DNA of 64,000 nucleotides from Eubacterium sp. ER2 (GCF_000765215.1 NZ_JPJE01000006.1:93959-157958); one strand, 5' to 3'; shown: positions 33,735 to 41,727, counted from the first letter of the stretch. Numbers and translations are program-made. The notes: generated from the sequence alone by a model not told the origin.

Positions 33735-34769
33735 TTATCCAACCTGGAAGCCGTATTTCAGCGGATCCTCCGGATCGATCAGGTATGTAGCGACGCCTGT
33801 CAGGTATGCGCTTCCTGTGATCATCGGGATAACTGCATCGTAATCGCCGACTTTTGTTGTCTCTTTGATCACGCCCTTGAAGATGCTGCCCATGAAGCTC
33901 TCGTACCTGAACTCCTGTCCAACCTCGATCTCTCCCCAGTGATGCAGAGTAGCGAGCTTTGCGCTTGTACCTGTACCGCACGGTGAGCGGTCAGCCATAG
34001 CGTCGCCAAAGATAACAACGTTTCTTAAGTCAGCCTTGTCCGGATTCGGAGTAGGTCCGTAGAACTCAACAAGGTCAACTGTGTCAATGTCAAGCAGCGG
34101 ATGCTTTACAGGAATTTCCTTATTGATAGCATCCAGCATCTTCATTCCGAGAGCAGAGTAGGCCGGAACGCTCTTTGCGTTGATCTCGCCGATATCAAGC
34201 TGTGAAGTATCAACAAGAGCGAAGAAGCTGCCGCCGAAGGAGATGGTGAAGGTGATCTCTTTGCCGTCGATCGTTACCTTCTGGTTCTCTTTGTAAACGA
34301 AAGCCGGAACGTTTGTCAGAGTCACGCTCTCAACCTTGCCGTTCTTTACCATGGCCTTTGTGCGGATCAGTCCTGCGGGAGCCTCGATCACAACATCGTT
34401 CTCTCCCTCGTGGGACTCAACGAAGCCAGCCTCAACAGCTACTGTGACAGCGCCGATGGTGCAGTGGCCGCACATGTTCAGGTATCCGCCTGTATCCATG
34501 AACATAACGCCGAATGAAGCCTCGGGATTAACCGGTTTGCAGAGGAAAGCGCCGAACATGTCGTGGTGTCCTCTTGGCTCGAACATAAGAGCTGTACGCA
34601 CCTTGTCGTAGTTCTTCTCCATCCATTTCTTCTTCTCGATCATTGTGTTGCCTTCCGGCTCCGGGAATCCGCCGTAAACGATACGGCAGAACTCACCCTC
34701 TGTGTGAGAGTCCACTACCTGAAGTGCGCCCTCGAAGCGGTCGAAGTTAACATTAGCCTTTAACTCCAT
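33735..34769 (-). CDS. prdF: Proline racemase
   Basis: About 344 residues, PLP-independent. It converts L-proline to D-proline, the substrate of the PrdAB reductase. The two catalytic cysteines are C100 in LNMCGHCTIGA and C265 in ADRSPCGTGTSA. AAGGAGG lies 8 bases before the ATG at 34769. A homologous 4-hydroxyproline epimerase is an alternative in the family, but the prd context favours proline. Oriented opposite to prdCABDE, with selC in between. Confidence 0.95.
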   Translation of the reverse strand: MELKANVNFDRFEGALQVVDSHTEGEFCRIVYGGFPEPEGNTMIEKKKWMEKNYDKVRTALMFEPRGHHDMFGAFLCKPVNPEASFGVMFMDTGGYLNMCGHCTIGAVTVAVEAGFVESHEGENDVVIEAPAGLIRTKAMVKNGKVESVTLTNVPAFVYKENQKVTIDGKEITFTISFGGSFFALVDTSQLDIGEINAKSVPAYSALGMKMLDAINKEIPVKHPLLDIDTVDLVEFYGPTPNPDKADLRNVVIFGDAMADRSPCGTGTSAKLATLHHWGEIEVGQEFRYESFMGSIFKGVIKETTKVGDYDAVIPMITGSAYLTGVATYLIDPEDPLKYGFQVG

Positions 34770-34962
34770 AATTGCTACCTCCTTAGAATTTTGAAAATGT
34801 TTCCTCATAGACAAAATCTATAAGTTTTTTATAAAAACACATTGAAAACCCCCATGTTCTCTCTGTGTCTTATACGGAATAAGACTTGAAAATGACAGGA
34901 AATTAACGATTAGACCGTATTCTAGTCCCTCGTCTAGTACGCCGTTCATCTTTCTATTCACT

Positions 34963-34991
34963 ATTATGGGGTAAACACCTTGAAAAGTCAA
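34963..34991 (-). promoter_or_regulatory. Sigma-A promoter of prdF
   Basis: On the minus strand TTGACT (34986-34991), 17 bases, CATAAT (34963-34968). The predicted leader to the prdF start codon is about 185 bases long, unusually long for a single gene, and may hold regulatory structure (a CTAG-flanked hairpin at about 34922-34938). Confidence 0.7.
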
Positions 34992-35027
34992 TGTTTTTTT
35001 GCTAATATAAAAGTGTCCAGAAAAGGC

Positions 35028-35056
35028 TTGAAATCTGACAAAAGCTGTGCTATTGT
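35028..35056 (+). promoter_or_regulatory. Promoter of the tRNA-Sec gene
   Basis: TTGAAA (35028-35033), 17 bases, TATTGT (35051-35056). The expected transcription start is about 17 bases before the mature tRNA 5' end. It stands back to back with the prdF promoter. Confidence 0.65.
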
Positions 35057-35079
35057 AAATGGGCATGATAAAGAATCAG

Positions 35080-35177
35080 GGGGGTAGATGGGTGACTGGT
35101 GTGCCTCCTAGTCTTCAAAACTAGTGTGGGGCGTTAGGAGCGTCCCGGGTGGGTTCGATTCCCACATGCCTCCGCCA
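35080..35177 (+). tRNA. selC: tRNA-Sec (anticodon TCA)
   Basis: A 98-base tRNA with the CCA encoded. Anticodon stem CTAGT/ACTAG encloses loop CTTCAAA with anticodon TCA at 35115-35117. A long variable arm (GGGGCGTTAGGAGCGTCCC region) and T arm GTGGG-TTCGATT-CCCAC follow. The acceptor end is ATGCCTCCG then CCA. The first five bases pair well with it, but pairs 6-8 of the extended Sec acceptor stem include a wobble and a mismatch. Reads UGA in selD and prdB. Located between prdF and prdC. Confidence 0.95.
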
Positions 35178-35343
35178 GAAAACAGCTCTTTTCTGTTAAA
35201 AAAGTAGCAGGAAAGATTTATAGATAAAATTTATTAATCTGACCGATAAGTCTTCTTTTGGCAATTTAAATGTGATAAGTAAATGGAAACGGATGAACCG
35301 TATCTGTTTTTGCTTAATAAAAAATGAAAAGGAGAAGAGTGTC

Positions 35344-36735
35344 ATGGGAAATGTACAGATCTTACTGCGCCAGCATGTCGGCGCGCCATGCCAGGCTATT
35401 GTGAAGGCCGGCGACAAAGTGGAAAAAGGCACACTGATCGCCACACCCACTGGACTTGGGGCAAACATTTTTTCCAGTGTATATGGTGTGGTAGAGGAAG
35501 TGACAGATGATCGCATTATCATCAAACCAGACGAAGAACAGAAAGAAGAATTCGTTCCTATTAAAGAAGGAACAAAGCTCGAGATGGTAAAGGAAGCCGG
35601 AATCGTCGGAATGGGCGGAGCTGGATTCCCGACCGGTGTAAAGCTGAATATCGACCTTTCTGAGACGCCGATGGCTGAGCTGGATCCGGAGATCAACCCG
35701 GAGCTGCCGGAGGGATTTAAGCTGGAGCACAGCTATATCCTGGTAAACGCTGCGGAGTGTGAGCCCGGACTGGAGCATAACATCAAGCAGCTGGAGGAGC
35801 AGACAGATAAAGTGATCCGCGGCGTGAAATACTGTATGGAGATCACTCATGCCGACAAAGCTATCTTCGCTATTAAGAAGAAACATCATAAAGCAATCAA
35901 GATACTGGATGCGGCCCTGAAGAATGAGCCGGATATTTCCATGCATATGCTGGCGGATATCTATCCGATGGGTGAGGAGCGTGCGGTAGTAAGAGAGTGC
36001 CTTGGCGTGAACCTTACGACGACACAGCTTCCGTCAGCGGCCAGATCTGTGGTTGTGAACCTGGAGACCGCCGCGAAGGTGGCAGAGGCGATCGACGAGA
36101 GAAAGCCCTGCATCACAAAGAATGTGACTGTCCGCGGCAAGCTGGTGGGCGGAAACGAAGCTCATGTGTTCATGGACGTGCCGGTAGGCGTCAGCGTTGG
36201 AGAGCTCATTGAGAAGGCCGGCGGCATTGACGGAAAATACGGCGAGATCATCATGGGAGGAGCTTTCACAGGAAAATCCACTGAGATGGACGCTCCTATC
36301 ACAAAGACAACGGGAGCTATCCTTGTGACAATGGAATTCCCGGATCTCCACGGAGCCAAGACAGGACTTCTTGTCTGTGCCTGCGGCGGAAGCGAGGACC
36401 GCATGAGGGAGATCGCTTCCAAGATGAACGCCAATGTGGTATCTGTCTGCAGATGCAAGCAGGCCATCGAGAACAAGCCGGGCGCTCCGCTGAAGTGCTT
36501 ACGGCCCGGCAACTGTCCCGGACAGGTTAAGAACAACCTGCAGTTCAAGAAGGACGGCTGCGAGTACATCATCATCGGCAACTGCTCTGACTGCTCCAAC
36601 ACAGTTATGGCTTCCGCGCCGAAGATGGGGCTGAAGGTCTTCCATCAGACAGACCATGTGATGAGGACGATTGGACATCCTCTTTACAGAACACTGAAGA
36701 TCTCAAAAGAGGTCAGCCAGGATATTGATTTCTAA
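35344..36735 (+). CDS. prdC: Proline reductase-associated electron transfer protein PrdC (RnfC-like)
   Basis: About 463 residues. Related to the RnfC subunit of the Rnf complex and thought to pass electrons to proline reductase. It starts MGNVQILLRQHVGAPCQAIVKAGDKVEKGTLIA, a barrel-sandwich (biotinyl-like) domain, then the SLBB/NADH-binding type region with VGMGGAGFPTGVKL, and ends with a cysteine-rich part (CACGGSED, CRCKQAIE, CLRPGNCPGQV, GNCSDCSN). The ATG at 35344 has AAGGAG upstream. I recall that some clostridial PrdC are selenoproteins; here the frame has no internal TGA. Confidence 0.9.
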   Translation: MGNVQILLRQHVGAPCQAIVKAGDKVEKGTLIATPTGLGANIFSSVYGVVEEVTDDRIIIKPDEEQKEEFVPIKEGTKLEMVKEAGIVGMGGAGFPTGVKLNIDLSETPMAELDPEINPELPEGFKLEHSYILVNAAECEPGLEHNIKQLEEQTDKVIRGVKYCMEITHADKAIFAIKKKHHKAIKILDAALKNEPDISMHMLADIYPMGEERAVVRECLGVNLTTTQLPSAARSVVVNLETAAKVAEAIDERKPCITKNVTVRGKLVGGNEAHVFMDVPVGVSVGELIEKAGGIDGKYGEIIMGGAFTGKSTEMDAPITKTTGAILVTMEFPDLHGAKTGLLVCACGGSEDRMREIASKMNANVVSVCRCKQAIENKPGAPLKCLRPGNCPGQVKNNLQFKKDGCEYIIIGNCSDCSNTVMASAPKMGLKVFHQTDHVMRTIGHPLYRTLKISKEVSQDIDF

Positions 36736-36965
36736 ATATGCCTTTTGATAAGAGGGGGACAAGTCCCCTGGAATTTACGGTATTTCTGTCGCGGATAAAG
36801 CCTGTGGGAGACACCCCGATACTTTCGCAGGACGATGAAAAGTGAGAGGTATTTTCTCTTTATCGGCGGCTGCAAATATACACTCTTGCCCGTGCGCAGC
36901 ACGAGCAAAAAAACTGGGGTATCTACTGCGATACCCTTGCAACAAAAAACAAGGAGGGAAAAAAT
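36736..36965 (+). promoter_or_regulatory. prdC-prdA intergenic leader with three hairpins
   Basis: A 230-base gap holding three hairpins: GGGGA/TCCCC at 36755-36768, TTGCcCGTGC/GCACGaGCAA at 36886-36908 and GGGTATC/GATACCC at 36917-36936. None is followed by a U tract, so they are not plain terminators. A weak -24/-12-like pair (TGG at 36915, TGC at 36927) overlaps the last one; PrdR, a sigma-54 activator, controls this operon in C. difficile but is not in this window. Confidence 0.5.
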
Positions 36966-38828
36966 ATGTCAATCACAGCTGAAACAGCTAAAGCACATGC
37001 ACATGATCCTGCAGTACTTTGTTGTAGAGCCGAAGGCGGCATTACAATCGAGCCAGCTAATCTGGAAGATCCCGCAATCTTTGACGATCTTGTAGATTCA
37101 GGGTTACTGAACCTGGATGGATGCCTTACCATCGAAGAGGTTCTCGGTGCAAAACTGAAAGAGACCTGCGATTCACTTTGCCCGCTTACCGCTGACAAGG
37201 TAGAGGGAGCGAAAGCGCCGACTACAGAGGCAGCAGAGGAGGCTCCGGCAGAGGAGGAAGAGGCAGCACCTGCAGCTCCGGCAGCGGCAGCACCGGTTGT
37301 AGCAGCAGGCGGCACTCTGAAGATCCACATCGGAGAAGGAAAGGACATCAACCTTGAGATTCCGGTTGGAGCACTTGGAAACGGGGGAGCTGCAGTGGCA
37401 GAGATCCCGGCAGCAGCAGAAGCGGCAGTTACAGGAGCAGCAGCTCCGGCAGCAGAAGCTGAGGAAGAGAAGGTAGTAAGAACTTTAACAAGAAAGCACT
37501 ACAAGATTACAGAGGTAAAGAGAGGACCTGAGACAAAGATCGAGGGGACAACCCTTTACATCCGTGAGGGAATTGAGCAGGAAGTAATCGACAATCAGGA
37601 GCTTGTAAAAGACTTCCACCTGGAGATCATCACTCCTGACAAATACCACACATATTCTGAGACGATCATGGACGTACAGCCCATCGCTACAAAAGAGGGC
37701 GACGCTGACCTCGGTACAGGTGTGACAAGAGTTCTGGACGGCGTTGTTATGATGCTGACAGGTACAGACGAGGGCGGAGTTCAGATCGGTGAGTTCGGTT
37801 CCTCTGAAGGATACCTGGACGAGAACATCATGTGGGGACGCCCGGGATGCCCGGACAAAGGCGAGATCTTCATCAAGGGTAACATCGTGATCCAGGAGAA
37901 GACAAACATGGAGCGCCGCGGACCTATGGCTGCACACACAGCATTTGATGTGATCACACAGGAGATCCGTGAGGTTATGAAGGAGCTGGATGACAGCCTT
38001 GTTGCTGATACACAGGAGCTGAAGCAGGTTCGTCGTCCCGGCAAGAAGAAAGTCGTTATCGTTAAGGAGATCATGGGACAGGGAGCTATGCATGACAACT
38101 TCATCCTTCCTGTAGAGCCCGTTGGTATCCTTGGAGCGAGAGCAAACGTTGACTTAGGAAATGTTCCTGTATGCGTATCTCCGCTTGAGGTGCTGGACGG
38201 ATGTATCCATGCTCTTACATGTATCGGACCTGCATCCAAAGAGATGTCCAGACATTACTGGAGAGAGCCTCTTGTACTGGAAGCTCTTCATGATCCGGAG
38301 GTTGACCTCTGCGGCGTAGTATTCGTAGGAAGCCCGCAGATCAACGCTGAGAAGTTCTATGTATCCAAACGTGTAGGCCACACAGTAGAGATGATGGACG
38401 TAGACGGGGCATTTGTTACAACAGAGGGCTTCGGAAACAACCACATCGACTTCGCAAGCCATATCGAGCAGATCGGTATGAGAGGTGTTCCGGTAGTAGG
38501 AATGTCCTACTGCGCAGTACAGGGCGCGCTCGTTGTTGGTAACAAGTACATGACATACATGGTTGACAACAACAAGTCTGAGTCCGGTATCGAGAACGAG
38601 GTTCTCGGATGCAACACTCTGTGCGAGGAGGATGCAATCCGTGCACTTGCTATGCTGAAGACAGCTATGGCAGGCGAGGAAGTGAAGGCTGCTGAGAGAA
38701 AGTGGAACCCGAACGTTAAGTCTACAAACGTGGAGCTGATCGAGAGCACTTACGGCAAGAAGGTTGAACTTGTGGAGAACGAGCAGTCCCTGCCGATGAG
38801 CCAGAAGCGTAAGGAAAAATACGACTAA
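36966..38828 (+). CDS. prdA: D-proline reductase proprotein PrdA
   Basis: A 620-residue proprotein. With PrdB it reduces D-proline to 5-aminovalerate in the Stickland reaction. Residues 1 to about 138 form an N-terminal domain with PAVLCCRAE; an Ala/Glu-rich linker follows; residues about 175-418 and 419-620 are the two chains left after self-cleavage. The cleavage site is T418-C419 in HALTCIGPASKE, where Cys419 becomes the pyruvoyl group (C421 in the known C. sticklandii enzyme). AAGGAGGG precedes the ATG. Followed by a small conserved gene and then prdB. Confidence 0.96.
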   Translation: MSITAETAKAHAHDPAVLCCRAEGGITIEPANLEDPAIFDDLVDSGLLNLDGCLTIEEVLGAKLKETCDSLCPLTADKVEGAKAPTTEAAEEAPAEEEEAAPAAPAAAAPVVAAGGTLKIHIGEGKDINLEIPVGALGNGGAAVAEIPAAAEAAVTGAAAPAAEAEEEKVVRTLTRKHYKITEVKRGPETKIEGTTLYIREGIEQEVIDNQELVKDFHLEIITPDKYHTYSETIMDVQPIATKEGDADLGTGVTRVLDGVVMMLTGTDEGGVQIGEFGSSEGYLDENIMWGRPGCPDKGEIFIKGNIVIQEKTNMERRGPMAAHTAFDVITQEIREVMKELDDSLVADTQELKQVRRPGKKKVVIVKEIMGQGAMHDNFILPVEPVGILGARANVDLGNVPVCVSPLEVLDGCIHALTCIGPASKEMSRHYWREPLVLEALHDPEVDLCGVVFVGSPQINAEKFYVSKRVGHTVEMMDVDGAFVTTEGFGNNHIDFASHIEQIGMRGVPVVGMSYCAVQGALVVGNKYMTYMVDNNKSESGIENEVLGCNTLCEEDAIRALAMLKTAMAGEEVKAAERKWNPNVKSTNVELIESTYGKKVELVENEQSLPMSQKRKEKYD

Positions 38829-38842
38829 TCAGAGGCGGTTTC

Positions 38843-39145
38843 ATGAACAACGAACGCTTGCACTATGGCGACAGGATCATTTACATGGAAGGCGTTGTCG
38901 TGGATGTTGACGACTGCAGCATCAGCGTGGATCTGAAAGGGCGTCTTGGATTTTTCAAGGCACCCAAGAGGATGTTCATATGCGACACAGAGCCGAAGGT
39001 AGGACAGGAGTTTGGATGGAACATGAGCTTTCCGGAACAGCTCGGTCCTGAAGTAAATGAGAAGTATGTCAGCAATATAGAGAAAGAACGACGCAATCAG
39101 GAAAAGATGCGTGGGCAAATGGAAAATAAGGAGGTTTCAAAATGA
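38843..39145 (+). CDS. Small conserved protein of proline reductase operons (CBO2463/CBO2479-like)
   Basis: A 100-residue protein with no membrane segment: a small beta-rich N-terminal domain (YGDRIIYMEGVVVDVDDCSISVDLKGRLGFFKAPKRMFI) and a charged helical tail. I recognise it as the small family repeatedly placed between prdA and prdB in clostridia; its role is not established, and assembly or maturation of the reductase is possible. It starts 14 bases after prdA and its TGA overlaps the prdB ATG (ATGA), so it is translationally coupled to prdB. Confidence 0.8.
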   Translation: MNNERLHYGDRIIYMEGVVVDVDDCSISVDLKGRLGFFKAPKRMFICDTEPKVGQEFGWNMSFPEQLGPEVNEKYVSNIEKERRNQEKMRGQMENKEVSK

Positions 39146-39867
39146 GTTTAACGGTTGTTAAAGGATTACAATCTGAAATTTTCGTTCCTATTACTCCTCC
39201 TCCGGTATGGGCGCCTGTTACAAAAGAGCTGAAAGACATGTCTATCGCTCTTGCAACAGCAGCTGGTGTCCACAAGAAATCACAGGAGAGATTTAATCTT
39301 GCCGGTGACTGGACATGGAGAAAGATTGAGAACACAACACCATCCAGCGAACTGATGGTATCACACGGTGGATACGATAACAGTGATGTTAACAAGGACA
39401 TCAACTGTATGTTCCCCATCGACAGAATTCATGAGCTTGCAGCAGAAGGCTTTATCAGAGCTTGCGCTCCTGTACATGCAGGCTTCATGGGCGGCGGCGG
39501 AAACCAGGAGAAGTTCAAACATGAGACTGGTCCGGCTATCGCAAAGATGTTCACAGAAGAGGATGTTGACGCAGTTATCCTCACCGCTGGCTGAGGTACC
39601 TGCCACCGCTCTGCAGTACTGGTGCAGAGAGCGATTGAAGAGGCTGGAATTCCTACAATTATTATTGCAGCTCTTCCTCCGGTTGTACGTCAGACCGGAA
39701 CTCCTCGTGCGGTAGCTCCGTTAGTCCCTATGGGTGCCAACGCGGGTGGTCCTCACAACGTAGAACAGCAGACACAGATCGTAAAGGCTACTCTGGAGCA
39801 GTTAGAGAAGATCTCCACACCTGGAACGATCGTACCGCTGCCGTATGAATACGTTGCTAAGATCTAA
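39142..39867 (+). CDS. prdB: D-proline reductase selenoprotein PrdB (Sec at codon 151)
   Basis: A 241-residue selenoprotein, the 26-kDa subunit that carries the redox-active Sec. Codon 151 is TGA (39592-39594) in ILTAG-U-GTCHRSAVLVQRAIEEAG; the frame goes on without gap to 39867 and ends LPYEYVAKI. In C. sticklandii the Sec is residue 152 of a protein of nearly the same length. A hairpin just after the TGA acts as SECIS. Start ATG at 39142 has GGAGG upstream. Taken as a stop, TGA would split the gene into two false ORFs. Confidence 0.96.
39607..39631 (+). promoter_or_regulatory. Bacterial SECIS hairpin of prdB
   Basis: CTCTGCA (39609-39615) pairs with TGCAGAG (39623-39629) around loop GTACTGG, and outer bases CG/CG can extend it. 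The loop lies about 22-28 bases after the TGA at 39592, the normal distance, and includes a GG pair at its 3' side. Confidence 0.75.
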
Positions 39868-39904
39868 TATCTGAAATATTGGATTGAGCGTCAGACAGGA
39901 TTTT

Positions 39905-39936
39905 AAGGGCAGATGTATGTTGCATCTGCCCTTTTT
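39905..39936 (+). terminator. Terminator between prdB and prdD
   Basis: AAGGGCAGATG and CATCTGCCCTT form an 11-bp stem with a 7-base loop, followed by TTTGT. It splits the operon after prdB; prdD and prdE would be transcribed by partial read-through or from another promoter, which I do not see clearly. Confidence 0.85.
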
Positions 39937-39983
39937 GTAAAAAAAGCAGGATAAAAAAATAACAATATCATGGAGGTGGTAAA

Positions 39984-40754
39984 ATGGCAGAGCAGGTAAA
40001 AGATCTGCGCCGTCTTGTGATCAAGGCCTTCCACATGACAGATGTGGAGTGGGGAGAGCACAACGACATCAATGTAGACGGACATATGACTGTCAGCAAA
40101 GAGATGCTGGATAAGCTCGTGGAGGAAGAAAAAGACTACATAGAGAAGATTGACATCCAGATCATTATGCCAGGCGACCATGACCGCTGGACAAACACGA
40201 TCATGGACATCATCCCGATATCCACTAAGGTCCTTGGAAAGATAGGGGAGGGCATTACACATACCATCACAGGCGTATACGTGATCCTTACAGGTGTGGA
40301 TACTGTAGGAAAGCAGTGCCATGAGTTTGGGTCCTCAGAGGGTAATCTGAAGGAGCAGCTCGTCCTCAACAGAGCAGGAACACCTGGAGACGACGATTAC
40401 ATCATATCCTTTGACGTCACCCTGAAGGAGGGCATGGGACAGGAGAGGCCAGGCCCGACAGCCGCTCACAGAGCCTGCGATAAGTTTATCCAGACATACA
40501 GGGATAAGATGAAGAAATTTAAAGGTGAGAAATGTACAGAGCGCCACGAGTACCACGATATCGTGAGACCGGGCAAGAAGAGAGTGCTCATCGTGAAGCA
40601 GGTGGCCGGCCAGGGTGCTATGTATGATACACATCTGTTTGCGAAAGAGCCCTCGGGAGTAGAAGGCGGGCGCTCCATTATCGATATGGGGAATATGCCG
40701 ATCCTTGTGACGCCAAATGAATACAGAGACGGAATTATCCGTTCCATGCAGTAG
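39984..40754 (+). CDS. prdD: PrdD, paralogue of the PrdA N-side (beta) chain
   Basis: A 256-residue protein aligning with PrdA residues from about 175 to 418: LVIKAFHMTDVEWG, TNTIMDIIPISTKV, TGVYVILTGVD, HEFGSSEGNL, RPGKKRVLIVKQVAGQGAMYD, IIDMGNMPILVTPNEYRDGIIRSMQ. Its last residue matches PrdA T418, directly before the self-cleavage bond. GGAGGTGG precedes the ATG. Role unproven; prdD is found in proline reductase operons and may support assembly or processing. Confidence 0.9.
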   Translation: MAEQVKDLRRLVIKAFHMTDVEWGEHNDINVDGHMTVSKEMLDKLVEEEKDYIEKIDIQIIMPGDHDRWTNTIMDIIPISTKVLGKIGEGITHTITGVYVILTGVDTVGKQCHEFGSSEGNLKEQLVLNRAGTPGDDDYIISFDVTLKEGMGQERPGPTAAHRACDKFIQTYRDKMKKFKGEKCTERHEYHDIVRPGKKRVLIVKQVAGQGAMYDTHLFAKEPSGVEGGRSIIDMGNMPILVTPNEYRDGIIRSMQ

Positions 40755-40767
40755 GAGGTGAAAGAGT

Positions 40768-41244
40768 ATGGGTATCGGACCATCAACAAAAGAAACATCA
40801 CTTCACCATTTCAGAGACCCGCTTCTGGATGTTGTCTCACAGGACACAGATGTGGATCTGATGGGTATCGTTATTGTGGGAACGCCGGATGACAACGTAG
40901 ACAAAATGCTCGTTGGGACACGTACAGCTGTGTGGGCTGAGGCCATGCGTGCGGACGGTGTGATCATCTCATCGGACGGCTGGGGAAACAGTGACGTGGA
41001 CTTTACGAACACCTGTGAGCAGCTCGGGACCAGAGGGATAGCTGTGACAGGCCTGAATTTCAGCGGTACTGTGGCCCAGTTTGTTGTCACGAACAATTAT
41101 CTTGACGGCATCATAGATATAAACAAGAGCGCGGACGGCACAGAGACCAATGTTGTCGGGGAAAACAACGTTGTGGAGCTGGATTGCAAGAAGGCCCTGG
41201 CTCTTCTGAAGCTGAAGATGAGAAAGGCGGAGCAGGAGAGATAG
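40768..41244 (+). CDS. prdE: PrdE, paralogue of the PrdA C-side (alpha) chain
   Basis: A 158-residue protein beginning MGIGPSTKETSLHHFRDPLLD, which lines up with PrdA CIGPASKEMSRHYWREPLV just after the cleavage bond; Gly2 stands where PrdA has the pyruvoyl-forming Cys419. Further matches are LMGIVIVGTP, DGWGNSDVDF and LGTRGIAVTGLNF. It lacks the last 40 or so residues of PrdA. Without the cysteine it cannot form a pyruvoyl group, so it is probably not catalytic alone. It is 13 bases after prdD and is ended by the hairpin at 41271. Confidence 0.9.
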   Translation: MGIGPSTKETSLHHFRDPLLDVVSQDTDVDLMGIVIVGTPDDNVDKMLVGTRTAVWAEAMRADGVIISSDGWGNSDVDFTNTCEQLGTRGIAVTGLNFSGTVAQFVVTNNYLDGIIDINKSADGTETNVVGENNVVELDCKKALALLKLKMRKAEQER

Positions 41245-41270
41245 GACAGGAAAAAGGCTGTAAAGAAAAA

Positions 41271-41304
41271 GCACGACATCTGCTCATGTCGTGCCCTTTC
41301 TTCT
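41271..41304 (+). terminator. Terminator of the prd operon
   Basis: GCACGACAT/ATGTCGTGC, a perfect 9-bp stem with loop CTGCTC, preceded by an A-rich run and followed by CCTTTCTTCTT. It lies 26 bases after the prdE stop. Confidence 0.8.
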
Positions 41305-41727
41305 TGGTATGTCATTGAGAGGTTTTTCCTCGTTGCAATGCAGTTTGTATGTATATATACAAAGCTGGGGAAAAGTATCTCCTTGACGGAGAAAAGTATA
41401 TATAAATTGTAGTTCACCAATGCAGGACTGCCCTTGGGGAAAGCGGTCGGCATCAGATCAACTGCAACTGCAACCTTTATTAAGATTGGGTTAACTATAG
41501 CACAAGATGGCCCGGGTGTCAAGACACCTGGAGAAAGTGGGGAAAAGTTGTATGTTTATACAAATAAAGTGTATTGCCGGATGCTGAATTTGTATAAATT
41601 TAATAAAGTGACGTATTATCACTTTATCAGACAAAAGCGACGGCAGACCGCACTTTATGTAGGCATATGCCCGGAGATGTGGTATAATATCCACGAGACG
41701 GCAATCCTGTCGAAACGAAAGGGAGGA
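41305..41727. other. Non-coding control region before the YcxB-like gene
   Basis: About 420 bases with no convincing gene. It includes a perfect palindrome at 41603-41627, a TATAAT at 41683-41688 with a fair -35 (TAGGCA at 41660), and short hairpins. The open frame that begins at 41434 has no start signal and crosses the promoter, so only its part from 41728 is taken as coding. Confidence 0.6.
41603..41627. promoter_or_regulatory. 25-bp palindromic operator candidate
   Basis: ATAAAGTGA and TCACTTTAT, perfect 9-base arms with a 7-base spacer, lie 30 bases before the -35 of the likely YcxB-like gene promoter. A third half site GCACTTTATG follows at 41650-41659, touching the -35. It has the form of a dimeric regulator site. 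Confidence 0.5.

Noticed and set aside
36915..36930. Sigma-54 promoter before prdA
   Set aside because: Only the TGG and TGC parts fit and the site overlaps a hairpin; kept as a weak remark, not as a feature of its own.
39592..39594. In-frame TGA making prdB look like a pseudogene or two ORFs
   Set aside because: The site matches the known Sec residue of PrdB, the frame is intact on both sides, a SECIS-like hairpin follows, and selA, selB, selC and selD are all present.
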